Shown here piece after piece: positions 8,908 to 17,665 of a DNA stretch of 64,000 bases; positions within the stretch are counted from its first letter, which is position 1; each line of letters starts with the position of its first letter. Under the pieces are notes generated by a model. The model saw only the letters and a list, made by a program, of their open reading frames with translations. It was not told the origin of the DNA and searched no databases. The DNA lies in assembly GCF_023111095.1 (NCBI RefSeq), contig NZ_JALGYW010000001.1:124001-188000 (forward strand), in the 5' to 3' direction. Made by a program: the position numbers and the translations under genes. This DNA is from Maribellus sp. YY47. GTDB lineage: Bacteria; Bacteroidota; Bacteroidia; Bacteroidales; Prolixibacteraceae.

Positions 8908-10167
8908 ATGAAATTTTCAGAACTCGGAATACACGATGACCTCTTAGATGCCATCGAATACATGGGATTTAAAGAAGCGACTCCTATACAGGAACAAGCG
9001 ATCCCCATTATTTTGGATGGTCACGACATGATTGCCTGTGCACAGACAGGAACAGGAAAAACTGCTGCTTTTTTGCTTCCTGTGCTCGACCTGATCGCTG
9101 ATTTACCCGGAGGTGAAACATCCACACTTATCATAGTTCCTACACGCGAGCTGGCCATGCAGATTGATCAGCAGGTTCAGGGAATCGGTTACACAATGGG
9201 CATACATTCCATTGCGCTGTACGGAGGTGGTGACGGCGATGAATGGGGACAACAAAAAACGGCACTTACAAAAGGAGCAGATATCATAGTTGCAACACCC
9301 GGAAAACTGATATCGCATTTGAACATGGGGTATGTGAAGTTTGATACCATCCAATTTCTGATTCTGGACGAAGCCGACCGCATGCTGGATATTGGTTTTT
9401 ACGACGATATTGTGAAGATCATTTCCTACCTGCCCAAAGAGAGACAAACGTTGATGTTCAGTGCGACGATGGCGCCAAAGATCAGGAAACTGGCTTCACA
9501 GATTTTGCACGAACCCAAGGAAATTAACATTTCGATTTCAAAACCCGCAGAAGGTGTTTTGCAGGCGGCCTACCTGATTTACGACAAGCAAAAAAATGAC
9601 CTGGTAACCCATCTGATTTCTGATAATCCGGACTACAACAGTATTATAATATTTTGCTCCACGAAACGGGCAACCAACGAGTTGGCGCGTGCATTAAAAA
9701 AGAAGAAATTTGCAGCTGAAGCAATTTCTTCAGATCTCGAACAGTCGGAACGAGAAAGTGTGTTGAACGGATTTCGTTCGAAACGAATCCGGATTCTAGT
9801 GGCTACCGATGTGATGAGCCGCGGTATTGATATAAAAGACATTAATCTGGTGATTAATTACGACGTGCCAAGTGATGCAGAAGACTATGTGCACCGTGTG
9901 GGGCGTACTGCCCGCGCCGATTCAACTGGAGTGGCTTTGACACTGGTGAATGAGGACGACATGTATAAATTCCACCAGATCGAAACATTGATCGAACGTG
10001 AAGTTTTCAAAATTCCGATGCCGGAACATCTTGGAGTGGGACCCGAATGGAAAGTAGCTTCAAAAGGCAGAAAAAAGGGGAAAGGTAATTTTCATAAATA
10101 CAAAAATCAAGGAGGAGGAGCTCAGCCCCAGCACCGGAAGAACTACCAAAGCAAGAAGAAAAAATAA
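8908..10167 (+). CDS. DEAD-box ATP-dependent RNA helicase (RhlE-like)
   Basis: 419 residues. Motifs appear in order: Q motif (GFKEATPIQEQAIP), motif I AQTGTGKT, Ia PTRELAMQ, DEAD in LDEADRMLD, SAT in FSATMAP, then the second RecA domain with VATDVMSRGIDI and HRVGRTAR. The C-terminus is a short lysine- and glycine-rich basic tail (about residues 375-419) typical of RNA-binding extensions in the RhlE group. It unwinds short RNA duplexes in ribosome assembly, RNA decay or cold adaptation; the specific role is not visible from sequence. It has its own promoter-like element and is separate from the oxidase operon. Confidence 0.95.
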   Translation: MKFSELGIHDDLLDAIEYMGFKEATPIQEQAIPIILDGHDMIACAQTGTGKTAAFLLPVLDLIADLPGGETSTLIIVPTRELAMQIDQQVQGIGYTMGIHSIALYGGGDGDEWGQQKTALTKGADIIVATPGKLISHLNMGYVKFDTIQFLILDEADRMLDIGFYDDIVKIISYLPKERQTLMFSATMAPKIRKLASQILHEPKEINISISKPAEGVLQAAYLIYDKQKNDLVTHLISDNPDYNSIIIFCSTKRATNELARALKKKKFAAEAISSDLEQSERESVLNGFRSKRIRILVATDVMSRGIDIKDINLVINYDVPSDAEDYVHRVGRTARADSTGVALTLVNEDDMYKFHQIETLIEREVFKIPMPEHLGVGPEWKVASKGRKKGKGNFHKYKNQGGGAQPQHRKNYQSKKKK

Positions 10168-10203
10168 ACCGCACTTTTTTACGAACCTAAAACCGCTTGC
10201 GAA

Positions 10204-10728
10204 ATGTTATCCAAAGCTTTTATTGCAATTGCAGCGCTGATATTCAGCGTTTCATTACAGGCACAGAATCCGCTTGAAAAGCTGGAATCCCTAATTGGCA
10301 AATGGGAAGGGACAGGTGAGGGATTTGGAAATTCGAAATCAAACATCTCTGCAGAATACAACTGGCTGATGGACCGCAAATTTATTGAAGTGAAACATCA
10401 TTCAGCGTTTGCCCCAACAGCCCAAAATTCCAAAGGCGAGATTCACGACGATTGGGGGATGATCAGTTTCAATAAAGAACGCAGTGTGGTCGTTTTCAGA
10501 CAGTACCATAGCGAAGGTTTTTTTAATGAATACATTTTGAATACAGCCGAATCGAATGATTCTACACTGGTTTTCGAAACCGAACGGATCGAGAATTTTG
10601 TTCCGGGAGGCAGAGCCCGTTTTACCATCAGGCTGAAAGCGGAGAATGAAATTGAAACGGTTTTCGACGTTGGTTTTCCGGGAAAAGAACTGGCTTGTTT
10701 CGGTACCAACCGGATGAAGAAAAAATAA
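10204..10728 (+). CDS. Secreted DUF1579/THAP4-like lipocalin-fold protein of unknown function
   Basis: 174 residues with a clear signal peptide ending around SLQAQ (residue 21). The mature part starts NPLEKLESLIGKWEGTGEGFG, the pattern of the THAP4-like/nitrobindin and DUF1579-like beta-barrel proteins (a G-x-W-x-G entry motif followed by alternating beta strands), and ends in a basic tail. I cannot tell whether haem or another ligand binds. It begins 36 bp after the helicase and may be cotranscribed. Confidence is good for an exported small beta-barrel and low for a function. Confidence 0.75.
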   Translation: MLSKAFIAIAALIFSVSLQAQNPLEKLESLIGKWEGTGEGFGNSKSNISAEYNWLMDRKFIEVKHHSAFAPTAQNSKGEIHDDWGMISFNKERSVVVFRQYHSEGFFNEYILNTAESNDSTLVFETERIENFVPGGRARFTIRLKAENEIETVFDVGFPGKELACFGTNRMKKK

Positions 10729-10789
10729 AAAAAATCCACCGAAACCAGGCGGCAGATTCTTGCTCAAAGTTTTCCCCTCAACAATTTTT

Positions 10790-11137
10790 CTACTTCTTAT
10801 TTTTATGAAGGGTGACTTTTATAATCTTGTCCACTGCAGGATAAGTATAGCCGTCATCAAGTAAGTGCACCAATCCGCCATCATCTTCATCCCTCGATTT
10901 TTGTCCCGGGAAGGCCGGTGCTGTTTCAGTTTCTTCTTTCGGAATGGCTGCAGCTCCTGCTTCAAAATATTTGTAGGCTGTTGATACATTTTCAACCGTT
11001 ACAGTATACATTTTCGAGGGGACAACATCGGGCAAAGTTCCTCTTTTCAGATCAGGTTTTTCTATTTCGTCTTTCATAAACTGGGCAAACAAAACGGCTA
11101 CAATAGATAAGCTCAATAATTAACGAAGTGATTTCAT
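10790..11137 (-). pseudogene. Small exported protein gene with a nonsense codon in the signal peptide
   Basis: Read from the ATG at 11137 the frame gives MKSLR, then TAA at 11122-11120, then LLSLSIVAVLFAQFMKDE and about 95 further residues to a stop at 10790. Replacing the TAA by CAA would restore a normal signal peptide (MKSLRQLLSLSIVAVLFAQ). The open part can only begin at a non-ATG codon (TTG at 11116), which would cut the signal. The downstream sequence is acidic and has no recognised domain; it ends VDKIIKVTLHKNKK. This is either a real point mutation, a sequencing error, or a gene with a rare start. No family was recognised. Confidence 0.55.
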
Positions 11138-11280
11138 AACGATATAATTTATGGTGAATAATCTGAATCAAAGGTCCGGGGAAAGTATCACGGAAGTGTC
11201 ACAAAGAATTCAGTTTTTGATAAAACTTTGAAATAGAACAGGATAAATCTGTTTAACAAATCTTCATTTTTCGAAAGCTG

Positions 11281-11313
11281 TTTGCAGAATTGGATTTTAT
11301 CTTTCTACTTTTG
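11281..11313 (+). promoter_or_regulatory. Putative promoter of mnmA, very close to the start codon
   Basis: TACTTTTG at 11306-11313 matches TAnnTTTG exactly. TTTG at 11281-11284, 21 bp upstream, fits a -33 element. The -7 box ends only 4 bp before the ATG at 11318, so transcription would start at about the A of ATG. Confidence 0.65.
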
Positions 11314-11317
11314 CGCC

Positions 11318-12496
11318 ATGAAAAGAGTGGTTGTAGGATTATCGGGCGGAGTTGATTCAAGCGTAGCTGCGTATTTGCTGAAACAGCAGGGCTACGATGT
11401 GATCGCACTGTTTATGATCAATTATCATGAACGCGAAGGTGTGCTTACCAGCTCGTGTACCTGGGAAGAAGATTCGCTGATTGCAAAAATGGTGGCCAAA
11501 AAACTGGACATTCCGTTTCATATTGTTGATTTAAGCAAGGATTACAAAAAGCGTGTGATCGACTATATGTTTACCGAATACCAGGCGGGCCGCACACCCA
11601 ATCCCGACGTGCTGTGTAACCGGGAAATCAAATTTGATACCTTCCTCGAAGAAGCGATGAAGTTTGATGCCGATTTTGTGGCAACCGGGCATTATTGCCG
11701 CAAAAGTGAGGTGGTAGTAAACGGCGAAACCATTCATCAGTTGCTGGCCGGGAAAGATCCGAATAAAGATCAGAGTTATTTTTTATGCCAATTAAGCCAG
11801 GAGCAGCTGTCGAAAGCCATGTTTCCGATTGGTGATTTGTTAAAACCCGAAGTGCGCGAAATTGCCCGCGAGCAAAATCTTCCGACTGCTGAACGTAAGG
11901 ATTCGCAGGGGATTTGTTTTGTTGGTAAAGTTGATCTTCCTACTTTTCTTCAGCAGCAACTTGAACCAAAAGCGGGTAACGTTATTGAGATTCCGGCTGC
12001 TTTCATGGAAAAGAAAAAGCAAGTTGAAATAAACGAAGAAAACTATCGTAAGCTCTGTTTTCCGTTTCCGTATAAACCCTGGAACGGACAAGTGATTGGA
12101 GAACACGAAGGCGCACATTTTTATACCATCGGGCAAAGAAAGGGACTAAACATTGGCGGGCACAAAGAACCGTTGTTTGTAATTGGTACCGATGTAAAAC
12201 GGAATATTGTTTATGTGGGCGAAGGACAGAATCATCCGGGCTTACACCGGAAAGGATTGTTTATTGCCAACGAAGATGTGCACTGGATAAGGACCGATTT
12301 GAAAATGCAGGAGGGAGAGAAGCGCGACTACGAAATCCGCATCCGTTACCGTCAGCCGCTCGAAAAAGGAACCATTCATTTGCGCGAAGACGGAGCCTGG
12401 TTTTTATTCGAAAACGAGCAGCGCGGAATCACTTCGGGGCAGTTTGCAGCCTGGTACGACGGCGATGAATTAATTGGTTCTGGAGTGATTGCTTAA
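11318..12496 (+). CDS. mnmA: tRNA-specific 2-thiouridylase MnmA
   Basis: About 392 residues from the ATG at 11318, chosen because MKRVVVGLSGGVDSS aligns with the family N-terminus; a longer frame would need a TTG start overlapping the promoter. The PP-loop ATP pyrophosphatase motif is GLSGGVDSS. The catalytic cysteines are in NPDVLCNREIKF and GICFVGK. The central tRNA-binding and C-terminal beta-barrel domains follow (YTIGQRKGLNIGG and GITSGQFAAWY). It makes 2-thiouridine at position 34 of the Lys, Glu and Gln tRNAs, using sulfur from a desulfurase relay. The stand-alone promoter suggests a single-gene unit. Confidence 0.96.
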   Translation: MKRVVVGLSGGVDSSVAAYLLKQQGYDVIALFMINYHEREGVLTSSCTWEEDSLIAKMVAKKLDIPFHIVDLSKDYKKRVIDYMFTEYQAGRTPNPDVLCNREIKFDTFLEEAMKFDADFVATGHYCRKSEVVVNGETIHQLLAGKDPNKDQSYFLCQLSQEQLSKAMFPIGDLLKPEVREIAREQNLPTAERKDSQGICFVGKVDLPTFLQQQLEPKAGNVIEIPAAFMEKKKQVEINEENYRKLCFPFPYKPWNGQVIGEHEGAHFYTIGQRKGLNIGGHKEPLFVIGTDVKRNIVYVGEGQNHPGLHRKGLFIANEDVHWIRTDLKMQEGEKRDYEIRIRYRQPLEKGTIHLREDGAWFLFENEQRGITSGQFAAWYDGDELIGSGVIA

Positions 12497-12559
12497 AACA
12501 TTGGTTCAGTAGCTCGTTGCTTCGACTTAATAACTAACTTAGGACAAAATTTTTAACAC

Positions 12560-13435
12560 ATGATAAAATCGATGACCGGCTTTGGGAAAGCCGAATTTGA
12601 GATAAACAACAAGAAAATAACCATCGAAATAAAATCGCTGAACAGCAAACAAATCGATATTAATACCCGCACACCCGCATTGTATCGCGAAAAGGATATA
12701 GAAATTCGTAAGCTAATCTCCGAAAAACTGGTTCGTGGAAAAGTTGATTTAAATATTTATGTCGAAAATCTGGGTGATGAAACCAATTCCAAAATCAACG
12801 AACAGATTCTGAAAGGGTATTTTCATCAGCTGAAAGAGGTAAGTGATAAACTGGGACTTACCACTGATCATCGTACGTTGCATGCTGCTTTGCGTTTACC
12901 CGATGTGGTAAAAACCGAATACGAATCGCTCGACGAGCAGGAATGGGAAACCATCGAAGCGAATATTAGAAAAGCGCTGAATGATATCGATACGTTTCGC
13001 GACAAGGAAGGATTGGCGCTCGAAACGGATATTATCGGAAATGTAAAAAGCATTCATCAGTTGCTGAAAGATATCGAGCCTTTTGAAAAACAACGGATCG
13101 AAGCCGTAAAAACAAGGCTGACGGACAACCTGGAAAGCCTGAAGATGAACGGTAACGTGGATCAGAATCGTTTTGAGCAGGAACTGATTTTTTACCTTGA
13201 GAAACTGGATATCAACGAAGAAAAAGTGCGTCTGAACAACCACTGTAATTACTTTTACGAAACGGCCGGTTTAAAGGAATCTTCAGGTAAAAAACTTGGG
13301 TTTATTTCGCAGGAAATTGGCCGCGAGATCAATACCATCGGTTCCAAAGCCAACGACAGCAACATTCAACGCATTGTTGTTCACATGAAAGATCATCTGG
13401 AACGGGTGAAGGAGCAGTTGTTAAATGTACTGTAG
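12560..13435 (+). CDS. yicC: YicC family endoribonuclease-like protein
   Basis: 291 residues, full length for the YicC/YloC family. The N-terminus MIKSMTGFGKAE and the C-terminal DUF1732 region (LGFISQEIGREINTIGSKAND, then HMKDHLERVKEQLLNVL) are diagnostic. Family members are reported endoribonucleases acting on RNA. It is 63 bp downstream of mnmA and about 70 bp before gmk. The yicC-gmk pairing is common across bacteria, which supports the call. Confidence 0.93.
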   Translation: MIKSMTGFGKAEFEINNKKITIEIKSLNSKQIDINTRTPALYREKDIEIRKLISEKLVRGKVDLNIYVENLGDETNSKINEQILKGYFHQLKEVSDKLGLTTDHRTLHAALRLPDVVKTEYESLDEQEWETIEANIRKALNDIDTFRDKEGLALETDIIGNVKSIHQLLKDIEPFEKQRIEAVKTRLTDNLESLKMNGNVDQNRFEQELIFYLEKLDINEEKVRLNNHCNYFYETAGLKESSGKKLGFISQEIGREINTIGSKANDSNIQRIVVHMKDHLERVKEQLLNVL

Positions 13436-13447
13436 TTCAGAGTTTAG

Positions 13448-13463
13448 TGTTTAAAGTTCAAAG
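13448..13463 (+). repeat. Dispersed intergenic 16-mer (copy 1)
   Basis: TGTTTAAAGTTCAAAG, inside the yicC-gmk gap, is identical to the sequence at 55886-55901 in the sufB-sufC gap. In both places it lies in low-complexity text rich in GTTTA and TTCAAAG, immediately downstream of a stop codon and in the sense orientation of the operon. Confidence 0.6.
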
Positions 13464-13503
13464 AAAAGCCCGCAGCTAGAGGCTGGTGGCTTGAAGCTCA
13501 TTT

Positions 13504-14070
13504 ATGAAAGGAAAGCTTATTATATTTTCTGCTCCGTCGGGAGCCGGTAAAACCACTATCGTACGTCATTTACTCGATAAAGGCTTTAATCTCGAATTTT
13601 CAGTTTCGGCCACTTCGCGTGCACCGCGTCATACCGAAACCCATGGAAAAGATTACTACTTTCTTTCCGAATCGGAATTCAAGGAAAGAATAGAAAAAAA
13701 CGATTTTCTGGAGTGGGAAGAAGTTTATTCCGGAATCTTCTACGGAACCCTTAAAAGCGAGGTGGAACGTATTCGGGAAGAAGGCAAGAACGTGATTTTT
13801 GATGTGGACGTAGTCGGTGGGTTAAACATCAAGAAATATTATGGCGATGAGGCGCTGGCGGTTTTTGTTCAGCCACCGTCGGTGGAAGAGTTGAGAAACC
13901 GTTTAACGGCCCGTTCAACCGAAACCGAGGAGAAAATTGCCATGCGAATTGCCAAAGCTGAACATGAACTCAGTTTCGCACCCAAATTTGACGTGGTAAT
14001 TGTAAACGACAAGCTCGAAGAAGCCTGCGACGAGGTGGAAAAGGTAATTGGAAAGTTCTTAGCGGACTAG
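13504..14070 (+). CDS. gmk: Guanylate kinase
   Basis: 188 residues. The P-loop is FSAPSGAGKTTI at the N-terminus. The GMP-binding region has SATSRAPRHTETHGKDYYFLS, and the lid and core follow (EWEEVYSGIFYGT, DVDVVGGLNIKK). It phosphorylates GMP to GDP. The gene follows yicC and precedes nadD, probably in one transcription unit, although about 180 bp of repeat-like DNA separates it from nadD. Confidence 0.96.
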   Translation: MKGKLIIFSAPSGAGKTTIVRHLLDKGFNLEFSVSATSRAPRHTETHGKDYYFLSESEFKERIEKNDFLEWEEVYSGIFYGTLKSEVERIREEGKNVIFDVDVVGGLNIKKYYGDEALAVFVQPPSVEELRNRLTARSTETEEKIAMRIAKAEHELSFAPKFDVVIVNDKLEEACDEVEKVIGKFLAD

Positions 14071-14215
14071 CATTGGGTTGTCATTTCATCCATCAGTCAA
14101 CGGGTTGGAATCTGATTCAAAAAATGCTGAACTTTCATCCGATGAATAAACACGAAGTCAAAATATCCAATAATCAATATTCAATTTTCAACTCACAAAT
14201 AATGCACTATTTTTG

Positions 14216-14235
14216 AATATTGAACATTCAATATT
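14216..14235. repeat. Perfect inverted repeat upstream of nadD
   Basis: Arms AATATTGAA and TTCAATATT with a 2-bp spacer lie 16 bp before the nadD start. Related text (CAATATTCAATTTTCAA) occurs about 40 bp further upstream. It may be part of an intergenic AT-rich repeat family rather than an operator. Confidence 0.55.
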
Positions 14236-14251
14236 GCGACTTTAAACATTC

Positions 14252-14878
14252 ATGAGCAATCCGGTTATCGACATACTCGCACCAAAAACCAATCTCCGCT
14301 TAAAAGTTGGTTTGTACTTTGGCTCGTACAATCCGATTCACATCGGGCACCTGGCGATTGCCAATTACATGGTGGAGTTCACCGATATTGATCAGCTTTG
14401 GTTTGTGGTTTCGCCGCATAATCCGCATAAAAAAAAGAATAACCTGCTCGACGATTACCAACGCCTCGAAATGGTGCATCGCGCCGTGGAAGGCGACGAC
14501 CGCTTGCGGGCTTCCAATATCGAATTCAACCTGCCCAAACCCAGTTACACAGTAGATACTCTCGCATATTTAAAAGAACAGCATCCGAACTACGACTTTG
14601 TTATTATGATGGGTTCTGATAATCTGGAGAGTTTTCACAAGTGGAAAAACTTCGAAACCATTCTGGAAAATTATGGTGTGGTTGTTTATCCCCGTCCGGG
14701 TTTTGATCCATCAAAGGTGCTGGTTAATCATAAAAATATAACAATCGCAGCAGATGCTCCACTAATGGAAATATCGGCATCCTTTATCCGAAATGCGATT
14801 AGTGAAGGGAAAGATGTCCGGCATTTTTTACCTCCCAAAACATGGGAGTACCTCGAAGAAATGAATTTCTACAAATAG
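14252..14878 (+). CDS. nadD: Nicotinate-nucleotide adenylyltransferase
   Basis: 208 residues. The nucleotidyltransferase motif GLYFGSYNPIHIGHLAIANY lies at residues 21-40, the substrate loop is SPHNPHKKK, and the C-terminal ISASFIRNAISEG is the SxTxIR-like motif. It converts nicotinate mononucleotide to deamido-NAD in NAD synthesis. The N-terminus has about 18 extra residues before the core. Its stop codon directly abuts the stop of the convergent LuxR-type gene, with no spacer. Confidence 0.94.
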   Translation: MSNPVIDILAPKTNLRLKVGLYFGSYNPIHIGHLAIANYMVEFTDIDQLWFVVSPHNPHKKKNNLLDDYQRLEMVHRAVEGDDRLRASNIEFNLPKPSYTVDTLAYLKEQHPNYDFVIMMGSDNLESFHKWKNFETILENYGVVVYPRPGFDPSKVLVNHKNITIAADAPLMEISASFIRNAISEGKDVRHFLPPKTWEYLEEMNFYK

Positions 14879-15652
14879 TTAAATAATACCGTCCCGAACA
14901 CAGCGCGCGATCAGTTCAGTGGTGGTTTTACAATCGGTTTTGCGTAGAATATTTTTCTTGTGGGTATTGATGGTATGAGGTGAAATATTCAGGATTTCTG
15001 CGATTTCTCCAAAAGTTTGTCCATTGGCAATATTTCTCAGAATTTCTTTTTCCCGAGGAGTGAAAAGCGTTTCATAGTTGTATTGTTTCGGAATAAAATC
15101 ATCGTCGGTGGATATGGCATAATAGGAAGGACGGCCATCGCCGATAAACGATATTTTGTTGTCGATGGGCATGTCCAGATAGCTGACATCGGTGTGGATA
15201 CCCAGTACCTGCTGCGCTTTTTTATCTTCAGATAAACTGAGTGTTTTTGATTGATGAAGGATGGTTTTGTAGCTGCCATTCGCATGCCTGATGCGAATCA
15301 CGTAAACCACTTTGTAGTGTAAAATGTCTTCAGGAGGGATTCGGTTAAGAAGAAAATCGACGGCTGCGGCTTCCTTTCGGTGCATTTGATTCAGATCTTC
15401 GGGGTGTATCAGTTCAAACGCTTTATCTAAGCTCCATTCAGCAGGTTTAAATCCCAGTATCGATTCAATTCTTTTATCCACATATTCCATTTGGAGGGTT
15501 TCAAAATTTAAGATGTAATAGTAGAAACTTCCTGCCGAGAACAAGTTGGCAACTTGTTCAATAACGTTCAGGTATAATTCTGTTTTTACCGGTTTCTCAA
15601 TTTTGTTGGGTTTCCATGCCTCCTTGATTCTTGCTACACTTTCGTTATCCAT
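14879..15652 (-). CDS. PAS-domain LuxR/FixJ-type transcriptional regulator
   Basis: 257 residues. An N-terminal PAS fold (about residues 35-150, with IESILGFKPAEWSLDKAFELIHPEDL) is followed by a linker and a C-terminal LuxR helix-turn-helix (about residues 193-255, FTPREKEILRNIANGQTFGEIAEILNIS). There is no receiver domain, so it probably senses a ligand or redox signal directly through PAS. The gene stands alone. A perfect 22-bp palindrome lies 47-68 bp upstream of its start and is a candidate operator for autoregulation. The target genes are unknown. Confidence 0.88.
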   Translation of the reverse strand: MDNESVARIKEAWKPNKIEKPVKTELYLNVIEQVANLFSAGSFYYYILNFETLQMEYVDKRIESILGFKPAEWSLDKAFELIHPEDLNQMHRKEAAAVDFLLNRIPPEDILHYKVVYVIRIRHANGSYKTILHQSKTLSLSEDKKAQQVLGIHTDVSYLDMPIDNKISFIGDGRPSYYAISTDDDFIPKQYNYETLFTPREKEILRNIANGQTFGEIAEILNISPHTINTHKKNILRKTDCKTTTELIARCVRDGII

Positions 15653-15698
15653 TTTTCTGATTCCTTACATTACAGCTTATGTTAACATGGCTTTGCTA

Positions 15699-15720
15699 AA
15701 ATACCTAAAATTAGGTATTT
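15699..15720. promoter_or_regulatory. Perfect 22-bp palindrome upstream of the PAS-LuxR gene
   Basis: The arms are AAATACCTAA and TTAGGTATTT around a 2-bp AA spacer, with core ACCTAAAATTAGGT. It is centred 57 bp upstream of the regulator's ATG. The length, symmetry and position fit a binding site for a dimeric helix-turn-helix protein; autoregulation is an inference. Confidence 0.6.
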
Positions 15721-15876
15721 AAAAATAGGAAATCCTCGATTATATTGCAATGCGAAAAAGAACAACTTCCCTCCCTTAAAAATATTCTCCATTCGCACCG
15801 TAAAGAAAGGCGACATTTAAATGCTGCCTTTTTTACGTTATATGGCCTCGTCCGGCAATAATGCCGATTCGAAGTT

Positions 15877-16743
15877 TCACCTTGTTCGTGTCATATCCTC
15901 GTCTATGCAGATGGTAAAATCAGCAAGTCCGGTATTATCCTTTTCCAGTTCCGAAATATCATTTTGGGTAACACAGTGGATGGTAACAATTCGTAGCTCG
16001 GGTTTGTACTGTTTCAGGTACCAATAAATACTTTCGAAATTTTGACTGTGGTAGGCGCCGTGGTAATGAAGCAGTTTTTTCCCGGGCTCCCAGTGTTTCA
16101 GGATGGAATTGGCCATGGTGGCGTCTTTTATCGCCTGTGCTTTCGGAAAATTCTCGTTTACATGACTTCCCATTCCTTCCATTTCCAACATGCTTTTATA
16201 GCAGTTAAGGGTCGGATCGTATGCAATTGGCAGCGGAGGAAGATAGGCTTTTGCTTCTTCGGGGAGTTCTTCCAGGGCTTCCAGGCCTTTCGCATTTACC
16301 AGCGAAGCATAGCGTCGGGGTACATTGGTAGCTACAAAAGTAAGCTTGTTTGTGCGGGCGAATTCAACTAAAGGTTTGTAGTCGGTTTTATAGTTGGGCC
16401 ATAATTTGGCTTCGTCTTCAAACCTGCTGGTCAAAATCAGGCTGTCAACATATTCGGTTAAAATGAGCTGATTGTCGGTTTCAAACATTTCTGCTCCCAA
16501 GATCAGGTTGTTCCCTGCTATTTCATACATGTCTTTTGTAACTTCCAGTTCCAGCCAGTGCGAAATCGGATTGTCGTGCAGTTCGCCAAAAAGAACAATA
16601 TCAGCGTCTTCGATTTGTCGCAGTAGCTTTTCATACTTAGTGGTTTTCCCATCTTTGTCAAAAAGAAGGTAGGCTGGTTTGTCGGACTTGAATGCTGTAA
16701 AAACCACGAAAATAATCAGGATTAAGGACTTGAATCTTTGCAT
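15877..16743 (-). CDS. ChaN family protein (haem-binding / DUF399-like)
   Basis: 288 residues. An N-terminal hydrophobic signal (residues 4-20) is followed by a ChaN-type fold. The conserved start is ADIVLFGELHDNPISHWLELEVTKDM, then AEMFETDNQ, YKPLVEFAR and VATNVPRRYASLV. The C-terminal HYHGAYHS region carries histidines found in this family. ChaN homologues bind haem dimers and are linked to iron uptake; the exact role here is unknown. A CAAAAATA sequence (16766-16773), the complement of a TAnnTTTG box, lies 22 bp upstream and could be its -7 element. Confidence 0.83.
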   Translation of the reverse strand: MQRFKSLILIIFVVFTAFKSDKPAYLLFDKDGKTTKYEKLLRQIEDADIVLFGELHDNPISHWLELEVTKDMYEIAGNNLILGAEMFETDNQLILTEYVDSLILTSRFEDEAKLWPNYKTDYKPLVEFARTNKLTFVATNVPRRYASLVNAKGLEALEELPEEAKAYLPPLPIAYDPTLNCYKSMLEMEGMGSHVNENFPKAQAIKDATMANSILKHWEPGKKLLHYHGAYHSQNFESIYWYLKQYKPELRIVTIHCVTQNDISELEKDNTGLADFTICIDEDMTRTR

Positions 16744-16881
16744 ATTGTTTTGTTTCAGTTAATAACAAAAATAGGAGAAAGGGGTTTTCCGTAAAAGAAT
16801 AAAGAATGGGAACTCATTTCAGCCTGCACTTTTTCATTGCAATAAAAATGGTTATTTTTCAAATCGACAATAAAGTACGAG

Positions 16882-17487
16882 ATGGTAGAGTCGGGTATTT
16901 TTTACAGCACAGTAATCGATCCTTTTTTACAGCAGTTGAGAAAACGAGTGTCGCAGCATATTAACCCGGGAGATCGGGTTATTGATGTTGCCTGTGGAAC
17001 GGGAGCACAGCTTTTTGAACTGGCCCGGTTGACGGCTTCAGTTACCGGTGTTGATCTAAGCGACTCGATGGTGCGTTTTGCTCAAAAGGAAGCGAATAAG
17101 CGCAAACTCACTGATGCCCGGTTTTATGATGAAGACGCGAGGGATTTGTCCAGGTTTTATGGCGACAAATTTGATGTGGCTATTCTTTCACTCGCCTTGC
17201 ATCAGTTTGATCCTGATTTGCGCCATCCTGTTTTACTTGAGATTCAAAAGGTGGCCAATAAAATCGTCGTTCTTGACTATGCCGTTCCGCTACCCGGAAA
17301 TTATGTGGGAGTTGCTTCAAGAGTGGCGGAGTTTCTGGCCGGGAGAGATCATAACCGGAATTTTAAAAGTTATACTCGCGCCGGTGGTTTGGAATCGATC
17401 TTGCCGGGAAACGGGCTTTCCATTGAAAAAGCGCAGGCAATCGGAAAAGGTGCTTTTCAACTGGTAGTTGCACGTAGCCGGGTATAA
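16882..17487 (+). CDS. Class I SAM-dependent methyltransferase
   Basis: 201 residues with Rossmann-fold motif I VIDVACGTGAQLFEL, acidic motif II (VTGVDLSDSMV), and DEDARDL and FDVAILSLALHQF in the expected places. It resembles the UbiE/methyltransferase-11 group. The substrate cannot be told from sequence and the gene has no informative neighbours. It is followed by a 200-bp gap before the convergent gdpD. Confidence 0.85.
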   Translation: MVESGIFYSTVIDPFLQQLRKRVSQHINPGDRVIDVACGTGAQLFELARLTASVTGVDLSDSMVRFAQKEANKRKLTDARFYDEDARDLSRFYGDKFDVAILSLALHQFDPDLRHPVLLEIQKVANKIVVLDYAVPLPGNYVGVASRVAEFLAGRDHNRNFKSYTRAGGLESILPGNGLSIEKAQAIGKGAFQLVVARSRV

Positions 17488-17665
17488 TTAACTTTCATTC
17501 AATGATTTTCACAGTTGGACACACATTTTAACAAAGCTAAATTTTGTTTAACAGTAACGCGGTTTTCATTAAATGTCTTTAACATAGTTATTTCGTAGTT
17601 TTGATCGTATAATTAATACTTGGTTATTTTACGATTTAGCACTGTTCAAAAAACGTCAAAAAAAA

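Noticed and set aside
13436-13503. CRISPR-like or tandem repeat array in low-complexity intergenic text
   Set aside because: The repeated words are degenerate, irregularly spaced and without spacers; they do not form an array.
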